Below are positions 1-7,127 of a DNA stretch of 64,000 bases, one piece after another. The position numbers and the translations under genes are program-made. Source of the stretch: Caldilineaceae bacterium (lineage in GTDB: Bacteria; Chloroflexota; Anaerolineae; Caldilineales; Caldilineaceae); NCBI GenBank assembly GCA_026645575.1, contig JAPKMW010000042.1, positions 1 to 64,000 on the forward strand, read 5' to 3'. The stretch's first letter is position 1. Each line of letters starts with the position of its first letter. The notes under the pieces were generated by a model that searched no databases, had not been told where the DNA came from, and saw nothing but the letters and a program-made list of their open reading frames with translations.

Positions 1-184
1 TGCCTGAATATTTTGCACCCCTGGCAAGCCACCAGGTAGTGCGCTTACTCAAGAATGTACAAAGTCGAACTCAGTGCGTTGTTCTAGCAGTTGGCATCAG
101 CTATACTACCACTGTCACTACTTACAGCAGTGTAATCCCTTATTCTTTTGTAACTTAGACGAATCGGCCCAAAGGAGACACATC
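1..184. other. Upstream region, no gene assigned
   Basis: An open frame on the plus strand runs in from the window edge to a TAG at 156-158 (about 51 codons). It could be the 3' end of a truncated gene, but its translation is Thr/Ser/Val-rich and I recognise no family. The only structure I can support is a promoter-like pair at 79-107 ahead of the small peptide gene. Confidence 0.3.
79..107 (+). promoter_or_regulatory. Putative sigma-70 promoter for the precursor peptide
   Basis: TTGTTC at 79-84 and TATACT at 102-107 are separated by 17 bp, close to the sigma-70 consensus. Transcription from here would leave a leader of about 70 nt before the ATG at 185. I saw no clear dyad for a response regulator next to it. 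Assigned by eye only. Confidence 0.45.
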
Positions 185-394
185 ATGCATGAGCATCAAA
201 CAACATTATTGATTACTGACCATCATTCGGAAAAGGAAGAGAGGCTAACACAAGAGTTCAGCTTTGACCTGGAAACGCTAGAAGTCGAAGAACTGGAACA
301 ACGGTTGGAATTGCAATCAATCGGCGTCTTGTTTGACCGGCTGGGGCCTGGCGGCGGCGACACTTGTGGACCTAATGGGTGTGGCTGGCGGTAA
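185..394 (+). CDS. ComX-like / RiPP precursor peptide candidate
   Basis: A 69-residue peptide. The ATG at 185 is preceded by AAAGGAGA at a good distance, so I prefer it over the earlier in-frame start at 74. The first 50 residues are acidic, with many Glu and Leu, like a recognition leader. The C-terminus is GPGGGDTCGPNGCGWR, with Cys61, Cys66 and Trp68 (next to last). Gly-rich ends after an acidic leader are typical of ribosomally made, modified peptides. A Trp close to the C-terminus is the residue prenylated in Bacillus ComX. Downstream are an isoprenoid-synthase-like enzyme, a peptidase, a histidine kinase and a response regulator, so a secreted signal is the best guess. The two Cys could form a disulfide or carry another modification. 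It could instead be a RiPP of another class. Function is inferred, not shown. Confidence 0.7.
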   Translation: MHEHQTTLLITDHHSEKEERLTQEFSFDLETLEVEELEQRLELQSIGVLFDRLGPGGGDTCGPNGCGWR

Positions 395-403
395 AAGAGT
401 GGG

Positions 404-462
404 AAAAAGCAGCGCTTCGGCGCCAATTTTGCTTGTCGCCCCCAAAGAAAAGCTGCTTTTTT
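404..462 (+). terminator. Hairpin with T-run: attenuator after the precursor gene
   Basis: AAAAAGCAGC (404-413) pairs with GCTGCTTTTTT (452-462), giving a stem that ends in a T-run. It lies between the precursor gene and the isoprenoid-synthase-like gene. A leaky terminator here would give far more precursor transcript than enzyme transcript, as is common for peptide precursors. The loop is long (about 38 nt), so strength is uncertain. Confidence 0.55.
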
Positions 463-528
463 ACCTTATATTTTCCACCTTGCATTTGTATTCAGTGAAA
501 CCCTTCATCCAGTGAATTTGATCATGCT

Positions 529-1515
529 ATGAATCCCTTTACAACGTTGCAACCGGAAGTTGACCTGCTTCATGCCACACTGGCTGACCTGGCGACGCCG
601 TGGCGAGAGCAGCTTTCGTTTCAATTACACGCCGATGACACGCGCGCCTTTGTCTATGATTGTTATCCCTATCTGTTTCTGGGCGCCTTTCCCGGCTTGT
701 TGCCAACCGCCATCCGGCCACTGGCGCTGGCTGGACGGCTCTTTGCCACTTCCGTCTTTGTGGCGGATGGGGTGATGGATGGGCAGACCACCGGCGCCGC
801 CTTGAGCACCGATCTCTTGCAGCTTCAGGCGTTGCAATTTGAAGCTTATCAGCAGCTCTATCAACTTTTTCCGCCGGCCAGTCCCTTCTGGTTACAGATG
901 CGTGGCTATCTGGCTGCCTATGTGGACGCATGTTTGTTAGAACAGCAGTTTACCACGGGGGAACGGCCTTGGACCGAATTTACCGAAACGGTTGCCGGCC
1001 GGATCATCACCGGCAAGTGTGGGGTTGCCAAATGTGTGGTGGCGGCGCTGGCGACCTTGGCCGATCAGCCTGATCGGCTACCCGCGTTAACGGCTTCTAT
1101 CGATCACTACTATATCGCCTTTCAACTGTGGGATGATTTACAGGATTGGAAGGAAGACCTGGCCGCCGGTCGGCCATCGCTCCTGCTGGCGCGCCTCTTG
1201 GTTGCTTCCCCTGCCGACCAAGCGGGCGCCAAGGCAGACCAACGCACGGTAGCCTATCTGACCCGCAAGCTCTATTATCACCATCATGCCCAAGCCCTGT
1301 TGCAACTCGGTCAGAATGCGTTAGCCATTGCCCAGGCGGCTTTGCAGGATCTACCGCCGCTCTCGTGGTCGCTTGTCCTGACGAAACTGGCGGCAAATTA
1401 CCAGCAAGTGGCGACAGACCTCGACGCCATTGTGGCCAAAAATATCCAAGCGCGCGCACCTTTTAGCATAACGCATAGGGCAATGCGCAGCGCAGAAACC
1501 GTGAGAAACGCGTGA
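529..1515 (+). CDS. Class I isoprenoid synthase-like protein, ComQ-like candidate
   Basis: A 328-residue, mostly helical protein of the polyprenyl synthetase fold. The second aspartate-rich motif is clear: WDDLQDWKED at about residues 201-210 (D202, D203, D206). The first motif is weak, ADGVMDG at about 79-85 (D80, D84), rather than a full DDxxD. Classical chain-elongating synthases keep both motifs. A degenerate first motif suits a specialised transferase such as ComQ, which attaches farnesyl or geranyl to Trp of ComX. The stop overlaps the GTG start of the next gene (GTGA at 1512-1515), indicating translational coupling. The ribosome-binding site is weak. Prenylation of the upstream peptide is inferred from the neighbourhood; an ordinary small-molecule isoprenoid role cannot be excluded. 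Confidence 0.65.
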   Translation: MNPFTTLQPEVDLLHATLADLATPWREQLSFQLHADDTRAFVYDCYPYLFLGAFPGLLPTAIRPLALAGRLFATSVFVADGVMDGQTTGAALSTDLLQLQALQFEAYQQLYQLFPPASPFWLQMRGYLAAYVDACLLEQQFTTGERPWTEFTETVAGRIITGKCGVAKCVVAALATLADQPDRLPALTASIDHYYIAFQLWDDLQDWKEDLAAGRPSLLLARLLVASPADQAGAKADQRTVAYLTRKLYYHHHAQALLQLGQNALAIAQAALQDLPPLSWSLVLTKLAANYQQVATDLDAIVAKNIQARAPFSITHRAMRSAETVRNA

Positions 1516-2558
1516 CAACCCTTGACCAGTACCAGGGGCTGCGGGAACCACTCTTGGTTGATACTGCCGAAGCGCGCCCTGTCCATTTGTTGATTGGGCG
1601 GAATGGCGCCCAGATTCGCCTTTCCGCCAACGCCTATACCCTGTTGCACCATTTTGCCGCAGGTGGGACAACGGCAACCTTCCTGGCGCAGCTTGATAAG
1701 GAAACCGGCGCACGGTTGACGCCAATGCAGGTAGAAAGCGCCTATCGCCACTTGCTGATGCGCCTTGCCGCCATTGAGACGGGCAACCGACACGCCGGCG
1801 CAGCTTTCTGGCTGCGCTATGAACTCTTACCGGCGGCGGCGGTCGGCGCCTTGGCGGAACGGTGGCGCCGGTTGTATCAACCACACATTGCCGTGCCATT
1901 GGTCAGCCTGCTCATCCTCTTTTGGTTGGGTTATGGCTGGCTGGCGCAAGGATCATTATTCCCGCGTGCGTTTCTGGCCCACACCACCTGGGCTAGTTGG
2001 GGGGGCGCCTACCTGCTCTTTTTGCTCTCGGTCTTTGCCCATGAACTGGGTCATGCAGCGGCGGCGCGTTATTATCAACTTGCGCCCGGCCCCATTGGCT
2101 TTGCCGTTTACTTACTCTACCCGGCCTTTTACAGCGATGTGAGCGCCGCCTGGCGCTTGCCCAGAGGACAACGGGGGGTGATTGACCTGGGCGGCGCCTA
2201 TTTTCAATCCCTCTTTGCACTTGGCTGCGGGCTGTTGTATAGTGTAACCGGTTGGTCGTTCTTTGTCCAGTCCATCGGGCTGATTGGCCTTAGCCTGCTC
2301 TTTGCCCTCAACCCAGTCTTTAAGTTTGATGGCTATTGGCTGTTGAGCGATGCACTAGGTGTAACCAACCTGGCGCAACAGCCCTGGCGCTTGCTGCGAC
2401 ACGCTCTGGCGGCATGGCGTGGTGAAGCGGTTGCCCCCTTGCCGTGGTCGCCGGTGGTGTTGCTCCTGCTGATCGGTTACACTTGGCTAAGTGTAATCGT
2501 TTGGGTATATTTTATTGGACGATTCCTGTATATCATTTTTCAGTATCTACGGCTCTAA
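1512..2558 (+). CDS. M50-family membrane metallopeptidase with RRE/PqqD-like N-terminus
   Basis: A 348-residue protein starting at GTG 1512, overlapping the previous stop. Residues 1-95 have no membrane span and resemble the small winged-helix peptide-binding domain (PqqD-like, RRE) found in RiPP enzymes; this is a pattern judgement. Residues 125-345 hold several hydrophobic helices. HELGH at 177-181 gives the zinc ligands and catalytic Glu of M50 site-2-type proteases. NPxxKFDGYWLLSD at 267-280 supplies the third ligand (D273) and is typical of the M50 branch found in peptide-maturation operons. The likely job is membrane-linked cleavage of the precursor leader, or export-coupled processing. 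The best-known ComQXPA loci have no such gene, so this would be an added component. Confidence 0.75.
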   Translation: MTTLDQYQGLREPLLVDTAEARPVHLLIGRNGAQIRLSANAYTLLHHFAAGGTTATFLAQLDKETGARLTPMQVESAYRHLLMRLAAIETGNRHAGAAFWLRYELLPAAAVGALAERWRRLYQPHIAVPLVSLLILFWLGYGWLAQGSLFPRAFLAHTTWASWGGAYLLFLLSVFAHELGHAAAARYYQLAPGPIGFAVYLLYPAFYSDVSAAWRLPRGQRGVIDLGGAYFQSLFALGCGLLYSVTGWSFFVQSIGLIGLSLLFALNPVFKFDGYWLLSDALGVTNLAQQPWRLLRHALAAWRGEAVAPLPWSPVVLLLLIGYTWLSVIVWVYFIGRFLYIIFQYLRL

Positions 2559-2577
2559 AGCTGATCGACGGCGCGCA

Positions 2578-5034
2578 ATGACCACCAAAGCCACAACGCA
2601 CAACCTGACACAATCGTATGCCTATTCAGCAATGGCGTTCTATTGGCTTTTTTTCACCATCGCCGGGGGCGTTCTGGCGGCCTTACTTGCCATGGGGCTG
2701 CTTTTGGCGGCTCATCCGTATGATGGCGTCATCACCCATTGCTGCGACGGGATCGTTCGACGTGTCGAGCCGGACAGTCCGGTGGCAGGGCAAATAGCCG
2801 CTGGCGATCAGATCACCCGGATCAATGGGCTGCCGCTTGTCATTGCCTTTCGACACTATGCAACCCACAAGGTGGGCGACACCATCATTTATACGCTTGA
2901 CAAGGAGGAGCAACAAGTCGAAGCTTCCGTGCAGTTGATTGCCCCGCCGCTTTATGAACAATTCCGCCGGCTTGAACCCTTGTTCATTGGCGTTGGTTTT
3001 TGGTTGATCAGCCTGCTGGCCTGGTTGGTGCGCCCCTTATCGCCAGTCGTGCGTCTGTTCTTTGGCGCTATGCAACTCAGCGCCTTGTTACTGTCAATCG
3101 GGAGCATGGCGAACCTACATATTTGGTGGGCGGTTCCGCTCTTTAATCTATTGGCGCTCTTGGCGCCGGTTTTCATCTTCCATTTTTTATGGCGCTTTCC
3201 CTTGCCATTGACAACCCCCCATCAACGCGCCTATCTCTATGCTGTGTATGGGGTTGCCTTGGGCCTGTGCAGCGCCTATCTGTGGGTGATCGTTCTCCGC
3301 GCTGATTTTTCCGGTCACTATGGGTTGGACCCCATCCGTGACGGCTTTATTGTACTTGTTACTCTCGGCGCGCTTCTCTTGCTGAGTCGTTCCTATCATG
3401 CTGCGCCGTTACACATCCGCCAACGCCGTCGTCTAATCATAGCGGGCATTATGCTGGCGATCTGCCCTACCCTCTTTCTCTACTTTATCCCCCAAGCGCT
3501 AAGGGGTACACCGCTCGTTAGCTATCTGTGGACCTTTCCGCTGGCCTTATTACTCCCCCTTTCCGTTCTCTATGCCATCTATGCCGGCGAGTTGGGGCGT
3601 GTGGATCGTTTTCTCAATCGCAGCCTGGTCTATACACTGCTCACAGCGTTGTTATTGGGCCTCTATCTGCTCTTCTTTTGGGCCTCGCGGCAACAGCTTT
3701 GGGTCGGCTACCTGTGGAACAGCCCTTTGGGCAATGCCGGGTTGACCGCCTTGGTGGCGCTGCTCTATACGCCGACGCGCAAGCAAATCCAACAACAGGT
3801 AGACCAACTCTTCTATGGCGGGTGGTATAGTTATCGAACTGTTGTGCGCAGCGCCAGCCACCAATTGAGCCAGGAACTGGATCTGGATCAATTGGCGCAA
3901 CGGCTCATGACCGTGATGCGCATGATGCGTTTCCAATCCGCCGCGCTTTTTTGGGCGGAACAAACGCACTTTGCCCTGAAGGCCAGCTATGGCTATCAGG
4001 AAAGCACGCAAGCGCAGTTGTGTTTACCCGTCGATTCCGCTTTGATCAAATTACTTCGTCGCACCCAGCTACCGGTCCTGCGCCCTGGGCAACTAGCCCA
4101 TCAATGGTCAAAAGTGTTGCTCAACAGCCAGGAACAGCACTTTCTCGCCAACCATGAGATCAAATTCTGGCTGCCGCTGGTCAACCGGAATACCTTATGC
4201 GCCTTGTTGGTGATGGGCGAACGGGCCGGCGAGGAACTCTTGGACGACGAAGATGAGGATGTCTTAGCCACGGTAGCCCAACAGGTGACGCTGGCTGCGG
4301 AGAACATCAGTCTGGTGGCTGCGCTGCGCACCCGGCTGGCGGAAGTGGAGCGGATGCGTGACGAACTAGCCGAAACGCAAAAGCGGTTAGCCGATGCGCG
4401 TGAGGCGGAACGCCAACACCTGTCACGCGAATTGCATGATGGCCCGGTGCAGGATCTTTACAGCATTCAGATCCAATTACAGATGTTGAAGAGCCAGTTG
4501 AGTGATCAACAAACCCTGCCGACCATTGATGCCATGCAAAGCGCCTTGCAACAGATCACCAACACCTTGCGCGATATGATGAACGCGCTCCGCCCCCCTG
4601 CCCTCAGCGCCTTCGGGTTGGCCAAAGCCATCGGTTCCCATGTTGATCACCTGCAACAGAAACAGGGCGACCTGGTGATTCATGCCAATTTGATGAACGA
4701 TGGGCAATTGTTAGCGGAACCCTGCCGGCTTGCGCTCTTCCGGGTTGTGCAGGAGTCGCTCAATAACATTGTCCGCCATGCGCAAGCGCAGACTGTTTTC
4801 ATCACCTTTCGCTTTGACCAGCAGCGCGTTCATTTGGAAATTCAAGATGATGGCTGTGGGTTCAACGTTCCCGACCGTTGGATCGACTTTGCCCGCCAGG
4901 GCCATTGGGGCTTGTTAGGGATGGCCGAACGAGTCGAAGCGATTGGCGGCCATTTCCAGGTCGCTTCCTTACCAGGGGCCGGCACGCGCCTGCAAGTAAC
5001 TGTGCCACTAACCAGTTCAGCCATTGAAGCATAA
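2578..5034 (+). CDS. Multi-span sensor histidine kinase with PDZ-like domain, ComP-like
   Basis: An 818-residue protein from ATG 2578 (an upstream in-frame start at 2515 lies inside the M50 gene and lacks support). After a first membrane helix comes a PDZ-like segment (GIVRRVEPDSPVAG and LxxGDxITRINGLP-type pattern, about residues 38-95), probably outside the membrane. About seven or eight further helices follow up to about residue 390, then a GAF-like region (about 430-590), a coiled linker, and the HisKA_3 segment with phospho-acceptor His620 in ELHDGPVQDL. The C-terminal HATPase shows the N box (ESLNNIVRHA) and G boxes (DDGCGF, GLLGM). ComP, NarX and LiaS belong to the same kinase class. 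As the gene sits next to a peptide, isoprenoid-synthase-like and protease set and just before a matching regulator, I infer that it senses the processed peptide. Confidence 0.85.
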   Translation: MTTKATTHNLTQSYAYSAMAFYWLFFTIAGGVLAALLAMGLLLAAHPYDGVITHCCDGIVRRVEPDSPVAGQIAAGDQITRINGLPLVIAFRHYATHKVGDTIIYTLDKEEQQVEASVQLIAPPLYEQFRRLEPLFIGVGFWLISLLAWLVRPLSPVVRLFFGAMQLSALLLSIGSMANLHIWWAVPLFNLLALLAPVFIFHFLWRFPLPLTTPHQRAYLYAVYGVALGLCSAYLWVIVLRADFSGHYGLDPIRDGFIVLVTLGALLLLSRSYHAAPLHIRQRRRLIIAGIMLAICPTLFLYFIPQALRGTPLVSYLWTFPLALLLPLSVLYAIYAGELGRVDRFLNRSLVYTLLTALLLGLYLLFFWASRQQLWVGYLWNSPLGNAGLTALVALLYTPTRKQIQQQVDQLFYGGWYSYRTVVRSASHQLSQELDLDQLAQRLMTVMRMMRFQSAALFWAEQTHFALKASYGYQESTQAQLCLPVDSALIKLLRRTQLPVLRPGQLAHQWSKVLLNSQEQHFLANHEIKFWLPLVNRNTLCALLVMGERAGEELLDDEDEDVLATVAQQVTLAAENISLVAALRTRLAEVERMRDELAETQKRLADAREAERQHLSRELHDGPVQDLYSIQIQLQMLKSQLSDQQTLPTIDAMQSALQQITNTLRDMMNALRPPALSAFGLAKAIGSHVDHLQQKQGDLVIHANLMNDGQLLAEPCRLALFRVVQESLNNIVRHAQAQTVFITFRFDQQRVHLEIQDDGCGFNVPDRWIDFARQGHWGLLGMAERVEAIGGHFQVASLPGAGTRLQVTVPLTSSAIEA

Positions 5035-5048
5035 AAGCGGGGACGACC

Positions 5049-5693
5049 GTGACAGCAATTCGCGTACTTTTAGCCGATGATCATCAAGGGGTGCGTACCG
5101 GCATTCGGCAATTGTTGGAAAAAACAGCCGATATCCAAGTGATCGGAGAAGCAGCCACCGGTGCCGAAACCTTGCAATTAGTGCAACAATTGGCGCCGGA
5201 TCTGCTGCTATTGGATATGGCTTTGCCTGATTTGAGCGGTGTTGAAGTGGCCCAACGGTTGCATGAAAGTGCGAGCGGCGTGCGTATTTTGGCCCTCAGC
5301 GCCTATAGTGACGAGCAATATATCACTGGCGTTTTGGACAATGGCGCTGCCGGTTATTTGACCAAACAAGAAGCCATTCACCACCTCGTGGAAGCAGTAC
5401 ACAGTGTGGCGCAAGGCGCAGCGCGTTGGTTCAGTCCACAAATCCGCTCAAAACTGGCGACCCAGCCCGCCAATCGCACCCAAGCCACGCCGACCAAGAG
5501 CATTTTGCTAACGAAACAGGAACAGGAAGTGTTAGCCTTAGCGGCGACTGGCGTTGCGGCAAACCAAATTGCCCGCCGCCTTCAGGTCAGCACAGCCATT
5601 GTGCAATTTCATATTCAGAATATTTGTAATAAATTTCAAGTGCATTCCTTACAGGAGGCGATCACCCCAGCTACCCAACAAAAGTTGATCTAA
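5049..5693 (+). CDS. NarL/LuxR-type response regulator, ComA-like
   Basis: 214 residues from GTG 5049, 14 bp after the kinase, with GGGGA upstream. The receiver domain spans about 1-125, with the acidic pair D10-D11, phospho-acceptor D56 (LLLLDMALPD) and conserved Ser and Lys at the switch positions. A LuxR-type helix-turn-helix fills about 150-205 (LTKQEQEVLALAATG then NQIARRLQVSTAIVQFHIQNI). Paired with the upstream HisKA_3 kinase, it should be its output. It is the same domain type as ComA. Target promoters are not evident in the window. Confidence 0.9.
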   Translation: MTAIRVLLADDHQGVRTGIRQLLEKTADIQVIGEAATGAETLQLVQQLAPDLLLLDMALPDLSGVEVAQRLHESASGVRILALSAYSDEQYITGVLDNGAAGYLTKQEAIHHLVEAVHSVAQGAARWFSPQIRSKLATQPANRTQATPTKSILLTKQEQEVLALAATGVAANQIARRLQVSTAIVQFHIQNICNKFQVHSLQEAITPATQQKLI

Positions 5694-5894
5694 GCCATTG
5701 TTATTGCGCCATCAAACAAAATCAGTAGACCGCAACGCTATCACGCCTGACTCTGGACTTAGGACTGCGGACTACTGAAAATGATATAGGAAAAAGGTCG
5801 GACAGCGGAGATTATTATTGATAAGCAAGGTTGCTTGCCAAGTAACCCGTTATAAGCCAAAAACGCTTAATCTACCTAAATTAGTATCGCCAAC

Positions 5895-5924
5895 TTGACC
5901 GTTTATCCGTTTAGTAGATACTAT
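5895..5924 (+). promoter_or_regulatory. Putative promoter of the second response regulator
   Basis: TTGACC at 5895-5900 and TACTAT at 5919-5924 are 18 bp apart, about 60 bp before the ATG at 5984. The 290-bp gap after the first regulator otherwise shows no gene. This supports separate transcription of the second regulator. Confidence 0.4.
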
Positions 5925-5983
5925 TTATGTAGTAGTAAAGCACGGATGCCTCTCGTAACAATCAATGATGAATGTGGGAAATT

Positions 5984-6634
5984 ATGATTAATGTCGTTCT
6001 TGCTGATGACCATCCTATTGTACGCTTCGGTATTCGGAGTTTGCTGGAGCAAAGCGCCGCCATTGCCGTGATTGGGGAAGCGGCCAGTGGCAAAGAGGCC
6101 ATTCAATTGGTGCAACGGCTGCAACCGGCCGTGTTGGTGTTGGACATGTCATTACCCGATATGGATGGCATCGCCGTCATTCAACGACTACAGGTCGGCA
6201 ACATCGCAACCAAAATCCTGGCTCTAAGCGCCTATGATGACAATCAATATACCCTGGGCATTTTAGAATATGGGGCGCAAGGGTATTTGCTCAAGGGGGA
6301 CGCCCCGCAAAAGATCGTCGAGGCGGTGGAAGAAGTGGCTCGTGGGCAGAGCTATTTCAGCCAAACGTTGATCCCCAAACTATTGCGCCACAAGCAAGCG
6401 CCACCACCGGTAGCGCCGACCGACAAAGCCGATCCCTGCTTCCTCACCCAACGCGAAACAGAAGTTTTACAGAAACTGGCGCAAGGCTTAGACAATCAGC
6501 GCATTGCCGATGCCTTATCCATTGAGGTACGCACTGTTAAGTTCCATACAAAAAATATTTACGAGAAGCTCCAGGTAAAAAATCGCACGGAAGCCATTCT
6601 CTATGCGCTCTCCCATCAATTGGTGGGCGCCTAG
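5984..6634 (+). CDS. Second NarL/LuxR-type response regulator
   Basis: 216 residues from ATG 5984, chosen over ATG 5972 because GGGAA lies just upstream and the product then begins MINVVLADDH, matching the start of its neighbour. Receiver domain with phospho-acceptor D54 (LVLDMSLPD), followed by a LuxR helix-turn-helix (LTQRETEVLQKLAQG, then IADALSIEVRTVKFHTKNI). It is clearly a paralog of the gene at 5049, sharing the order of motifs and many residues. No second kinase is nearby, so it may be phosphorylated by the same kinase or act as a branch regulator. Confidence 0.88.
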   Translation: MINVVLADDHPIVRFGIRSLLEQSAAIAVIGEAASGKEAIQLVQRLQPAVLVLDMSLPDMDGIAVIQRLQVGNIATKILALSAYDDNQYTLGILEYGAQGYLLKGDAPQKIVEAVEEVARGQSYFSQTLIPKLLRHKQAPPPVAPTDKADPCFLTQRETEVLQKLAQGLDNQRIADALSIEVRTVKFHTKNIYEKLQVKNRTEAILYALSHQLVGA

Positions 6635-6665
6635 CCCAAGCGCACGGCGGCGTGCGCATCACCAC

Positions 6666-6780
6666 TATACTGAGTTCAGGATGAAAACCGGAGATTTGCA
6701 GACTAGAGGCTGGAGAGTAACGTAAGTAGTCTCCAGCCTCTAGTCTGCAAATCTCCGGTTCTCATTTTGAACTGAGTATA
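6666..6780. repeat. Long inverted repeat, 51-bp arms, MITE-like
   Basis: The left arm starts at 6666 with TATACTGAGTTCA and the right arm ends at 6780 with TGAACTGAGTATA. The arms are 51 bp and differ at only about four positions around a 13-nt loop. The inner part of each arm contains ACCGGAGATTTGCAGACTAG. It has no T-run and no coding capacity. The size and near-perfect symmetry suggest a non-autonomous palindromic element rather than an ordinary terminator. Confidence 0.75.
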
Positions 6781-6907
6781 GCATGGCGGCTGCCAAGCCG
6801 CCGATTGTCATCTTCAACCAACGGCTCGGCTTTTTTGTGCTGGAACCGGTGTGGATCACCTTTCACAAAATACTTGCGCTCATCTACAGAAAGCGTGAGC
6901 AGCCTAC

Positions 6908-6975
6908 AACGTCCCCGGCACGGCGCAGACGATTTTGGTTTGAACCTGTCGGTGCTGCGCCGTGCCGGGGACGTT
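6908..6975. repeat. Perfect 21-bp inverted repeat
   Basis: AACGTCCCCGGCACGGCGCAG at 6908-6928 less its last base is matched, and in full, by its reverse complement at 6955-6975, with a 26-nt loop. It shares the 12-mer CGTCCCCGGCAC with the palindrome at 13944-14014. Together with the element at 6666 it fills most of the 490-bp gap between the second response regulator and the lipoprotein gene at 7128, in which I see no gene. Confidence 0.7.
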
Positions 6976-7127
6976 ATTCACACGTGGCGTACATGAGCGA
7001 ATACTTGGATAGTGTCTGCCTTTCCAGTGTGAACTAGCGGCGCGGAAAAAGGGTACATCGCGCCAGATTATTTCAGACAGCACAGCGCTCAACAAAACAT
7101 TCGATTGAACACGCGTGAGGTAAAGCC

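Noticed and set aside
74..184. Longer start for the precursor peptide (106 residues from 74)
   Set aside because: No ribosome-binding site at 74, the promoter-like pair lies inside it, and the ATG at 185 has AAAGGAGA.
1351..1899. 182-codon open frame on the minus strand
   Set aside because: Lies antisense across the isoprenoid-synthase-like and M50 genes; Arg/Pro-rich translation typical of a shadow frame.
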